From: an uncultured Bacillota bacterium | GTDB lineage: Bacteria; Bacillota; Clostridia; Tissierellales; Tepidimicrobiaceae | Assembly (NCBI GenBank): GCA_937967955.1 | Contig: CALBUB010000098.1 | Coordinates: forward strand, 1 to 9,085 | Reading direction: 5' to 3' | Length of the DNA stretch: 9,085 nucleotides | Shown here: positions 1 through 6,420 of the stretch, piece after piece | Layout of the letters: the number at the start of each line of letters is the position of its first letter | Position numbering within the stretch: the first letter of the stretch is position 1 | Notes under the pieces: generated by a model | Told to the model about the DNA's origin: nothing | Database searches by the model: none | Seen by the model: the letters and a program-made list of their open reading frames with translations, nothing else | Translations under genes and position numbers: made by a program

Positions 1-1920
1 GAGACAGGGAAAGTAACGGATCAAATCGATTACTTAACAGCAGATGAAGAAGATGAATTCATAATAGCTCAGTCTAATGAGGAGCTTGATGAAGAAAACA
101 GATTTGTAAACAAAAGGGTAGTAGCTAGAGGAAAAGATGGAAAAATAGATATATATCCAGCTAATCAAGTAGACTATATGGACGTTTCACCTAAGCAAAT
201 AGTATCCGTTGGTACAGCTATGATACCATTCTTAGAAAATGATGACGCCAACAGAGCTCTGATGGGTGCAAACATGCAACGTCAAGCTGTTCCTTTACTA
301 AAAGCAGAAGCCCCAATAATAGGTACTGGTATTGAGTATAAGGCAGCTAGAGATTCAGGAGTAGTGGTACTTGCAAAGCATTCAGGAACGGTTATTAGAG
401 TTAGTTCTGATGAAATATTAATTAGAAGAGATGAAGATGGTCAAGTAGATAAGTATAAACTAGTTAAATTCAGACGCTCCAATCAAGGTACTACAATAAA
501 CCAAAGACCTATTGTTAGAAAAGGAGAAAAGGTTGAAAAAGGTCAAGTTATAGCTGACGGACCAAGTACAGACCAAGGAGAAATCGCATTAGGAAAGAAT
601 CTATTAGTAGCCTTTATGACCTGGGAAGGATATAACTATGAGGATGCTATACTGTTAAGTGAAAGGCTAGTAATAGATGATACTTTAACATCTATACACA
701 TTGAAGAATATGAAGCTGAAGCGAGGGATACAAAACTTGGCCCAGAAGAGATAACTAGAGACATTCCCAATGTGGGAGAAGATATGTTAAAAGATCTAGA
801 TGAAAATGGAATAATTAGAATAGGTGCAGAGGTAAAATCTGGCGACATATTGGTAGGAAAGGTAACTCCAAAGGGAGAAACTGAACTAACTGCTGAAGAA
901 AGGTTACTTAGAGCTATATTTGGAGAAAAGGCTAGAGAAGTTAGGGACACATCTTTAAGAGTGCCCCACGGTGAAGCAGGAATAGTAGTAGATGTTAAAA
1001 TATTCTCAAGGGAAAATGGTGATGAATTATCCCCTGGCGTAAACAAGATGGTAAGAGTATATGTAGCAACTAAGAGGAAAATAAGTGTAGGAGATAAGAT
1101 GTGTGGTCGTCACGGAAATAAAGGTGTTGTATCAAGAATACTACCAGTAGAGGATATGCCATTTTTACCAGATGGAACACCAGTAGATGTTGTACTAAAT
1201 CCATTGGGAGTACCATCCAGGATGAATCTAGGCCAGGTACTAGAAGTTCATTTAGGTTTAGCTGCTAAAAAACTTGGCTGGTATATAGCAACACCAGTAT
1301 TTGATGGAGCAAATGATAAGGACGTAATGGATGCTCTTGAGAAAGCTGGTTTCTCTAGGGACGGAAAGATATGGTTAAGAGATGGAAGAAGTGGAGAGTA
1401 TTTTGACAATCCAGTTACAGTAGGCTATATGTACATGTTAAAGTTACACCATCTAGTAGACGATAAAATACACGCCAGATCTACAGGCCCTTATTCTCTA
1501 GTAACTCAACAGCCTCTTGGAGGAAAGGCTCAATTTGGAGGACAAAGATTTGGAGAGATGGAAGTTTGGGCTCTTGAGGCTTATGGAGCTGCATATTCAC
1601 TACAAGAAATACTAACAGTAAAATCAGATGATATTGTAGGTAGGGTTAAAACTTATGAAGCAATAGTAAAAGGTGAAAATATACCAGAACCAGGAATACC
1701 TGAATCCTTTAAGGTACTAATTAAAGAACTTCAAAGTCTTGCCCTAGATGTAAAGGTGCTTACTGAAAAAGAAGAAGAAATAGAGATTAAAGAATCTATA
1801 GAAGATGACACAGATATGGATTTAATTGGAGAAGAATTGCTAAATGACAAAAAAGTTAATGAGCAAGCTGAAAACGAAGAATATGATGAATACGATGAAT
1901 ACGAAGAATATGAAGAATAG
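1..1920 (+). CDS. rpoB: DNA-directed RNA polymerase subunit beta, C-terminal part (5' end outside window)
   Basis: The reading frame is open from base 1 to the TAG at 1918-1920, giving 639 residues. This is roughly the C-terminal half of a protein of about 1,200 residues in Firmicutes, so the rifampicin-binding region lies upstream, outside the window. The ATG at 178 is internal: the 59 codons before it (for example DYLTADEEDEF) already read as beta subunit. Visible landmarks, in window codon numbers, are the NDDANRALMGANMQRQAVP block (about 80-98), the acidic pair E214-D215 of NYEDAILLSER (E. coli E813/D814) near the second metal, and K366 and K374 in KMCGRHGNKG (E. coli K1065/K1073) that contact the nascent RNA or substrate. 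The C-terminal anchor GGKAQFGGQRFGEMEVWALE follows. Beta pairs with beta' to form the catalytic centre. Past the conserved end the protein has a long acidic tail closing in DEY-type repeats. rpoC follows after 62 nt, as expected for an rpoBC operon. The family assignment is certain. Confidence 0.98.
   Translation, partial: ETGKVTDQIDYLTADEEDEFIIAQSNEELDEENRFVNKRVVARGKDGKIDIYPANQVDYMDVSPKQIVSVGTAMIPFLENDDANRALMGANMQRQAVPLLKAEAPIIGTGIEYKAARDSGVVVLAKHSGTVIRVSSDEILIRRDEDGQVDKYKLVKFRRSNQGTTINQRPIVRKGEKVEKGQVIADGPSTDQGEIALGKNLLVAFMTWEGYNYEDAILLSERLVIDDTLTSIHIEEYEAEARDTKLGPEEITRDIPNVGEDMLKDLDENGIIRIGAEVKSGDILVGKVTPKGETELTAEERLLRAIFGEKAREVRDTSLRVPHGEAGIVVDVKIFSRENGDELSPGVNKMVRVYVATKRKISVGDKMCGRHGNKGVVSRILPVEDMPFLPDGTPVDVVLNPLGVPSRMNLGQVLEVHLGLAAKKLGWYIATPVFDGANDKDVMDALEKAGFSRDGKIWLRDGRSGEYFDNPVTVGYMYMLKLHHLVDDKIHARSTGPYSLVTQQPLGGKAQFGGQRFGEMEVWALEAYGAAYSLQEILTVKSDDIVGRVKTYEAIVKGENIPEPGIPESFKVLIKELQSLALDVKVLTEKEEEIEIKESIEDDTDMDLIGEELLNDKKVNEQAENEEYDEYDEYEEYEE
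1876..1917 (+). repeat. 9-bp tandem repeat coding an acidic (D/E)EY tail at the rpoB 3' end
   Basis: The last fourteen sense codons of rpoB are built on a 9-bp unit of the form GA(A/T)GAATA(T/C). They read EEY-DEY-DEY-EEY-EE and stop at TAG 1918. Third positions vary between units (TAT, TAC, TAC, TAT), so the copies are imperfect at DNA level but regular in protein. Acidic, poorly conserved tails on beta are usual in Firmicutes; the regular tyrosine spacing is the unusual part. A specific function cannot be read from the sequence. Confidence 0.85.
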
Positions 1921-1965
1921 TAAATGGGTGTATAAGATTGATTAAAACTTTAATATTTACTATAG

Positions 1966-1972
1966 AAAGGAG
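1966..1972 (+). promoter_or_regulatory. Ribosome binding site that fixes the rpoC TTG start
   Basis: AAAGGAG lies 10 nt before the TTG at 1983. It lies inside the reading frame of any longer rpoC start, so it argues that translation begins at 1983 rather than at the upstream in-frame TTG at 1938, which has only a weak GGGTG (1926-1930) in front of it. Confidence 0.8.
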
Positions 1973-1982
1973 AGACTGCTCC

Positions 1983-4900
1983 TTGATTGAATTAAATACC
2001 TTTGAGTCAATAAGAATTGGTCTTGCTTCTCCTGAAAAGATAAGGCAATGGTCAAGAGGAGAAGTTAAAAAACCTGAAACTATAAACTACAGGACATTAA
2101 AGCCAGAGAAGGAAGGATTATTTTGCGAAAAGATATTTGGGCCTGTTAAAGACTGGGAGTGCCATTGTGGTAAGTACAAGAGAGTAAGATATAAGGGCGT
2201 TGTTTGCGATAGATGTGGTGTAGAAGTAACAAAATCAAAGGTAAGAAGGGAGAGAATGGGGCACATCGAATTAGCTGCCCCTGTATCCCATATTTGGTAT
2301 TTTAAAGGTATTCCAAGTAGAATGGGACTTATATTAGATATGTCGCCAAGAGCTTTAGAAAAGGTTCTTTACTTTGCATCTTATATAGTAATAGAGCCAG
2401 GTGATACTCCCCTATATGAAAAGCAGCTATTGTCTGAAGCTGAATATAGAGAAGCCTTAGAGAAATATGGCAATAAGTTTAAAGCAGGTATGGGAGCGGA
2501 AGCTATTAAAGAATTACTTAAGAAGATAGATTTAGATAAGGAAGCAGCAGATTTAAGGTTGCAGCTAAAAGAGGCTACAGGCCAGAAGAAGGTTAGAATT
2601 ATAAGAAGGCTTGAAGTAGTGGAAGCTTTCAGAAAGTCTGGCAACAAACCTGAATGGATGATATTAGATGTAATACCAGTATTGCCTCCTGATTTAAGGC
2701 CTATGGTTCAATTAGATGGAGGTAGATTTGCAACATCCGATTTAAACGATCTTTATAGAAGGGTAATAAATAGGAACAATCGTCTTAAGAGATTGTTGGA
2801 CTTAGGTGCTCCAGACATTATAGTAAGAAACGAAAAAAGGATGCTTCAAGAGGCAGTAGACGCCTTAATCGATAATGGTAGAAGAGGTAGGCCTGTAACA
2901 GGACCAGGGAATAGACCTTTAAAATCCCTTTCTGACATGTTAAAAGGAAAGCAAGGTAGATTTAGGCAGAACCTACTTGGTAAGAGGGTAGACTACTCTG
3001 GCCGTTCTGTTATAGTTGTAGGTCCTGAGCTCAAGTTCTACCAATGTGGTTTACCAAAGAATATGGCCTTGGAGTTATTTAAACCTTTTGTAATGAAGAA
3101 GCTAGTTGAAGAAGGCTATGCTCACAATATTAAATCTGCTAAGCGAATGGTAGAGAGAATGAAGCCGGCAGTATGGGATGTATTAGATGAAGTGATAAAA
3201 GATCACCCAGTATTATTAAACAGGGCGCCTACTCTACACAGATTAGGAATCCAAGCCTTTGAGCCAGTATTAGTTGAAGGAAAAGCTATTAAGCTACATC
3301 CACTAGTATGTACAGCATACAATGCTGACTTTGACGGGGACCAAATGGCTGTTCACGTACCATTATCAGCTGAAGCTCAAGCAGAAGCAAGGCTACTTAT
3401 GCTATCAGTAAACAACATGTTAGCTCCAAAGGATGGTAAGCCAATTACTGTACCAACACAAGACATGGTATTAGGAAGCTATTATTTAACAGTAGAAAAT
3501 CCAGGTGAAAAGGGAGAAGGAAAGATATTCAGGGATTATGACGAAATGCTCCATGCTTATTACAATGGAGATGTGGGAATACATGCTAGGGTAAAGGTTA
3601 GAATAAAGCTTGATGAAAATGATAGAGGAAAGCTAGTAGAAAGTACAGTAGGAAGATTTATATTTAATGAACACATACCTCAGGATTTAGGTTTTGTTGA
3701 TAGAAGCGTTGATAAATATTCCTTAGAAGTAGATACGGTAGTAGATAAAAAGATGCTAGGAGAAATAGTAGAAAAATGTTATAGGAAGCATGGAAATACA
3801 GTTACATCTACTATGTTAGATAAGATTAAAGAATTAGGCTTTAGATATTCCACAAAAGGAGCTATTACCATAAGTATAGATGATGTTGTTGTACCACCAG
3901 AGAAGGATGAACTGATAAGCAAAGCTGAAGAAGAAGTTGATAAATTTGAAAAATCCTATAGAAGAGGTTTAATTTCCGATGAAGAAAGATACGAAAAAGT
4001 AATTGAAGTTTGGAACAGAACCACAGAAGAAGTAACTGAGGCCTTGATGAACAACTTAGATCCTTTAAACAATATATTTATAATGGCTCACTCTGGAGCT
4101 AGAGGTAGTAAGAACCAAATTAGGCAGTTAGCTGGTATGAGAGGTTTGATGACTAGCGCTGCAGGAAAAACTATAGAGATACCTATTAAGTCTAACTTTA
4201 GAGAAGGCTTAAACGTACTAGAGTTCTTCGTATCTACTCACGGTTCAAGAAAGGGTTTAGCGGATACGGCACTAAGGACTGCAGACTCAGGATATTTAAC
4301 TAGAAGGCTAGTAGACGTTAGTCAAGATGTTATAGTTAGAGAAGAAGAATGCGGTACCGATGAATATATTGTTGCTACTGCCTTCAAAGATGGAAATGAA
4401 ATAATTGAAGAGCTTAAAGATAGGATAATTGGCAGATACAGTGCAGAAGATGTAACAGATCCACATACAGGGGAAGTAATAGTTAAGAAGAATGAAATGA
4501 TTGATGAAGATATAGCAGAAAAAATAGAAAGAGCAGGAATAAAAGAGGTTAAAGTAAGATCTGTGCTAGGCTGTAAGACTAGACATGGGGTATGCGTCCG
4601 TTGTTATGGAAGAAACTTAGCTACAGGGGAACCAGTCAATGTAGGAGAGGCTGTAGGTATAATTGCTGCCCAATCCATAGGGGAACCAGGAACTCAGCTT
4701 ACAATGCGTACCTTCCATACTGGTGGAGTTGCTGGTGCAGATATTACTCAAGGTTTACCAAGGGTTGAAGAGCTATTTGAAGCAAGAAAACCAAAAGGTC
4801 TTGCTATAATCTCAGAAATATCTGGGGAGGTAACTATAAAAGAAAGCAAGAAGAAGAGAGAAGTTATAGTTACACCTAAGGATGGAGAAAGCAAGTCCTA

Positions 4901-5522
4901 CACTATACCCTATGGTTCAAGGCTTAAGGTTAGCAATGGAGATTTTATAGAAGCAGGAGATGAAATAACAGAAGGTTCAGTGAATCCTCATGATATATTG
5001 AGAATTAAAGGAGTAAAAGGAGTAGAAAACTATCTAGTAAAAGAAGTTCAAAGGGTATATAGACTTCAAGGTGTAGATATAAACGACAAACACATAGAAA
5101 TAATAGTTAGACAGATGCTAGGAAAAGTGAGAATAGAGGAGCCAGGAGATACTGAACTATTACCAGGAAGCTTAGTAAATCTACATGAGTTTGAAGATAT
5201 CAACAAGCAAGCAATAGAAAATGGACAAAAACCTGCCGTTGGAAGAAGGGTACTACTAGGTATTACAAAAGCATCACTAGTTACAGATTCCTTCTTATCA
5301 GCAGCATCCTTCCAAGAAACTACTAGGGTATTAACTGATGCAGCAATAAAAGGAAAAGTAGATAAATTAATAGGACTTAAGGAAAATGTAATTATTGGTA
5401 AGCTAATCCCTGCAGGAACAGGTATGAGAAGGTATAAGGATATAAATGTAGTTTATGAAAATGGAGAGGACTTAGAAAAGCAAGCTTCAGAAGAAAATCC
5501 TGTTGACACTGAAATAGACTGA
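1983..5522 (+). CDS. rpoC: DNA-directed RNA polymerase subunit beta'
   Basis: This is the catalytic beta' subunit of RNA polymerase, 1179 residues, close to the roughly 1,200 of other Firmicutes and without the large trigger-loop insertion of proteobacteria. I chose the TTG at 1983 because AAAGGAG at 1966-1972 sits 10 nt upstream and the protein then aligns with B. subtilis RpoC from its first residues (IELNTFESIRIGLASP). An in-frame TTG at 1938 would add 15 unrelated residues. The N-terminal clamp zinc site is C60, C62, C75, C78. Switch 2 is KGKQGRFRQNLLGKR, 321-335. The metal-binding NADFDGD is 447-453, with D449, D451 and D453 as Mg ligands. The bridge helix is about 746-780. The second zinc site is C790, C864, C871, C874. 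The trigger loop includes M908 and H912 in LTMRTFHTGG. All key residues are present. The last codons overlap a promoter for the downstream genes (5503-5531). Confidence 0.98.
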   Translation: MIELNTFESIRIGLASPEKIRQWSRGEVKKPETINYRTLKPEKEGLFCEKIFGPVKDWECHCGKYKRVRYKGVVCDRCGVEVTKSKVRRERMGHIELAAPVSHIWYFKGIPSRMGLILDMSPRALEKVLYFASYIVIEPGDTPLYEKQLLSEAEYREALEKYGNKFKAGMGAEAIKELLKKIDLDKEAADLRLQLKEATGQKKVRIIRRLEVVEAFRKSGNKPEWMILDVIPVLPPDLRPMVQLDGGRFATSDLNDLYRRVINRNNRLKRLLDLGAPDIIVRNEKRMLQEAVDALIDNGRRGRPVTGPGNRPLKSLSDMLKGKQGRFRQNLLGKRVDYSGRSVIVVGPELKFYQCGLPKNMALELFKPFVMKKLVEEGYAHNIKSAKRMVERMKPAVWDVLDEVIKDHPVLLNRAPTLHRLGIQAFEPVLVEGKAIKLHPLVCTAYNADFDGDQMAVHVPLSAEAQAEARLLMLSVNNMLAPKDGKPITVPTQDMVLGSYYLTVENPGEKGEGKIFRDYDEMLHAYYNGDVGIHARVKVRIKLDENDRGKLVESTVGRFIFNEHIPQDLGFVDRSVDKYSLEVDTVVDKKMLGEIVEKCYRKHGNTVTSTMLDKIKELGFRYSTKGAITISIDDVVVPPEKDELISKAEEEVDKFEKSYRRGLISDEERYEKVIEVWNRTTEEVTEALMNNLDPLNNIFIMAHSGARGSKNQIRQLAGMRGLMTSAAGKTIEIPIKSNFREGLNVLEFFVSTHGSRKGLADTALRTADSGYLTRRLVDVSQDVIVREEECGTDEYIVATAFKDGNEIIEELKDRIIGRYSAEDVTDPHTGEVIVKKNEMIDEDIAEKIERAGIKEVKVRSVLGCKTRHGVCVRCYGRNLATGEPVNVGEAVGIIAAQSIGEPGTQLTMRTFHTGGVAGADITQGLPRVEELFEARKPKGLAIISEISGEVTIKESKKKREVIVTPKDGESKSYTIPYGSRLKVSNGDFIEAGDEITEGSVNPHDILRIKGVKGVENYLVKEVQRVYRLQGVDINDKHIEIIVRQMLGKVRIEEPGDTELLPGSLVNLHEFEDINKQAIENGQKPAVGRRVLLGITKASLVTDSFLSAASFQETTRVLTDAAIKGKVDKLIGLKENVIIGKLIPAGTGMRRYKDINVVYENGEDLEKQASEENPVDTEID

Positions 5523-5531
5523 TGATAAAAT
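5503..5531 (+). promoter_or_regulatory. Predicted sigma-A promoter for the str gene group, inside the 3' end of rpoC
   Basis: A perfect -35 hexamer TTGACA (5503-5508) is followed, after exactly 17 nt, by TAAAAT (5526-5531), which matches the -10 consensus in 5 of 6 positions. TGA at 5523-5525 directly precedes it, giving the extended -10 TGn motif. The -35 and most of the spacer lie in the last codons of rpoC; the stop codon is 5520-5522. Transcription would begin near A5537/G5538, giving a leader of about 94 nt before the GTG of the L7Ae-like gene. Place and quality fit a separate strong promoter for L7Ae-like gene-rpsL-rpsG-fusA-tuf, adding to read-through from rpoBC. It is predicted from sequence only. 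Confidence 0.75.
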
Positions 5532-5550
5532 ATAAAAGTGCGTAAAAAAG

Positions 5551-5568
5551 ATGTTACTTTGATAACAT
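5551..5568 (+). promoter_or_regulatory. Small leader hairpin, alternative to the long hairpin
   Basis: ATGTTA (5551-5556) and TAACAT (5563-5568) are perfectly complementary across a 6-nt loop, CTTTGA. The 3' arm is the same strand that the long hairpin uses as part of its middle stem, and the loop holds the strand that would pair with the Shine-Dalgarno. The two folds therefore exclude each other in part. The short hairpin is made first during transcription. Whether it forms is an inference. Confidence 0.45.
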
Positions 5569-5618
5569 TTAAGATTATGTGGCTTTATGCCACATAATCT
5601 TAAAAATGTTATACAAAG
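5557..5618 (+). promoter_or_regulatory. Long interrupted hairpin in the leader of the L7Ae-like gene, reaching its Shine-Dalgarno
   Basis: The inner stem is a perfect 13-bp inverted repeat (5571-5583 with 5589-5601) closed by the loop TTTAT. After an AA bulge (5602-5603), nine more pairs form (5562-5570 with 5604-5612). After a bulged A (5613), CTTTG (5557-5561) pairs with CAAAG (5614-5618). This gives 27 pairs in all. The last arm covers the first bases of AAAGGAGG (5615-5622), the Shine-Dalgarno of the next gene, leaving GAGG open. No T-run follows the hairpin on either strand, so it does not look like an intrinsic terminator. A translational control element, an mRNA-stabilising or processing hairpin, or a remnant of a small palindromic repeat are all possible. 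Confidence 0.65.
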
Positions 5619-5631
5619 GAGGATACCCAAG

Positions 5632-5871
5632 GTGACATCTGCTGATACTAGTAAGAGGGTTGTTGGAACGAATCAAGTGAAGAGGGCCCTTAAAAACGAG
5701 CAGGTTCAAAAAGTGTTTATAGCTAAGGATGCAGACAAGAGAGTAGTGGAAGAGATAATTAAAATCTGTGAAGAAAAAGGAATTGAAATAGTATATGTAG
5801 AAACAATGAAGAAGCTAGGAAAGCAATGTAACATAGATGTTAAAGCGGCTAGTGCTGCTTTATTAAAATAG
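5632..5871 (+). CDS. rplGB: L7Ae/L30e-family RNA-binding protein (YbxF/RplGB-like)
   Basis: This is a 79-residue basic protein of the L7Ae/L30e/S12e/Gadd45 fold, matching in length and pattern the B. subtilis YbxF/RplGB protein (82 residues) found at this same place between rpoC and rpsL. Members bind kink-turn RNA. The RNA-contacting region near the N-terminus is visible as GTNQVKRALK (12-21). It is followed by AKDAD (31-35) and the conserved TMKKLGKQCNIDVKAA (58-73). The start is the GTG at 5632: AAAGGAGG (5615-5622) precedes it by 9 nt. The longer in-frame ATG at 5587 lies in the leader hairpin loop, has no Shine-Dalgarno and adds unrelated residues. The gene has its own predicted promoter and a structured leader, and rpsL begins 21 nt after its stop. 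The family is clear; whether the protein is a stoichiometric ribosome component or a kink-turn binder acting elsewhere is not settled by the sequence. Confidence 0.9.
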   Translation: MTSADTSKRVVGTNQVKRALKNEQVQKVFIAKDADKRVVEEIIKICEEKGIEIVYVETMKKLGKQCNIDVKAASAALLK

Positions 5872-5892
5872 TGATGTCAAGGAGGTGTAAAG

Positions 5893-6306
5893 ATGCCAAC
5901 GATAAACCAATTGATAAGAAAAGGCAGAAAGCAAATAAAACACAAGTCCAAATCACCTGCATTGGGCATTAACTATAACTCATTGAAAAAAGAAGTAACT
6001 AAGGTTAGTTCACCACAAAAAAGAGGTGTTTGTGTAGCTGTAAGAACAGTTACTCCTAAGAAGCCTAACTCCGCTTTAAGAAAAATTGCAAGAGTTAGAC
6101 TTACAAACCAAGTTGAAGTTAATGCTTATATCCCTGGAATTGGCCACAACTTACAAGAGCACAGTGTTGTTCTTATAAGAGGTGGAAGGGTTAAAGACTT
6201 ACCAGGTGTTAGGTACCATGTAATAAGAGGTGCACTAGATTCAGCAGGTGTAGAAAACAGAAAGCAAGGTAGATCAAAATATGGGGCTAAAAAGCCTAAA
6301 CAATAA
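5893..6306 (+). CDS. rpsL: 30S ribosomal protein S12
   Basis: S12 sits at the decoding centre of the 30S subunit and monitors codon-anticodon fit. The 137 residues are the longer Gram-positive form, with about 13 extra residues between the N-terminal MPTINQLIRKG and PQKRGVC (41-47) compared with E. coli. TPKKPNSALRK (54-64) and HNLQEHSVVLIRGGRVKDLPG (85-105) are intact. K56 and K101, the equivalents of E. coli K42 and K87 where streptomycin-resistance substitutions fall, are lysine, so no such resistance change is present. D102 corresponds to the aspartate that E. coli RimO methylthiolates. The ATG is preceded by AAGGAGGTG (5879-5887) with 7 nt between GGAGG and the start. The coding region is followed by an unusually structured gap before rpsG. 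Confidence 0.98.
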   Translation: MPTINQLIRKGRKQIKHKSKSPALGINYNSLKKEVTKVSSPQKRGVCVAVRTVTPKKPNSALRKIARVRLTNQVEVNAYIPGIGHNLQEHSVVLIRGGRVKDLPGVRYHVIRGALDSAGVENRKQGRSKYGAKKPKQ

Positions 6307-6407
6307 TTGTGCAATAATGCGTTGGAGTTATTCCACTTAATATAGATGCATTTAGTGCACAACGGCAGCCTTGCTGTCGAGTACCAATGAATTTACTTTT
6401 ATAGTAA
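6307..6407 (+). promoter_or_regulatory. Structured rpsL-rpsG intercistronic RNA, possible S7 feedback site
   Basis: Three consecutive helices fill almost all of the 114-nt gap. The first begins directly after the rpsL stop: TTGTGCA (6307-6313) pairs with TGCACAA (6356-6362). Inside it, AATGC (6316-6320) pairs with GCATT (6348-6352), and a small TGGA/TCCA tip (6323-6326 with 6332-6335) can close the rod. The second starts at the next base: CGGCAGC (6363-6369) pairs with GCTGTCG (6373-6379) with one G-U pair and loop CTT. The third is TTACT (6393-6397) with AGTAA (6403-6407), whose 3' arm takes the AA of the rpsG Shine-Dalgarno AAGGAGGG (6406-6413). In E. coli, S7 represses its own operon by binding the rpsL-rpsG gap. 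Similar function here is inferred from position and structure only; no shared binding motif was shown. Confidence 0.5.
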
Positions 6408-6420
6408 GGAGGGAAGTAAT

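Noticed and set aside
636..1046. Antisense open frame of 136 codons opposite rpoB, and similar ones opposite rpoC, rpsL, rpsG and fusA
   Set aside because: They mirror strongly conserved sense genes, lack convincing ribosome binding sites and resemble no known protein family; they are frame shadows.
1938..1966. TTGATT-17 nt-TATAGA as a promoter for rpoC
   Set aside because: Only 8 of 12 positions match, which is common by chance in AT-rich DNA, and the start would fall near 1973, after the rpoC Shine-Dalgarno.
1938..1982. A 15-residue N-terminal extension of rpoC from the TTG at 1938
   Set aside because: It has only a weak ribosome binding site, runs through the good AAAGGAG at 1966-1972, and adds residues that do not match known beta' N-termini, while the start at 1983 lines up with B. 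subtilis RpoC.
5571..5610. Rho-independent terminator after rpoC
   Set aside because: The stem is strong, but no run of T follows on the + strand (it is followed by AAAAATG) nor on the - strand.
5557..5618. Kink-turn in the leader that would bind the L7Ae-like protein
   Set aside because: The only asymmetric bulges are AA and a single A, and I see no tandem G-A pairs next to a 3-nt bulge, so the standard kink-turn signature is missing. Autoregulation by another mode stays possible.
5587..5631. An extended start for the L7Ae-like gene at ATG 5587
   Set aside because: The ATG lies in and next to the loop of the long hairpin, has no Shine-Dalgarno, and the added residues are translated stem sequence; the GTG at 5632 has AAAGGAGG at 9 nt.
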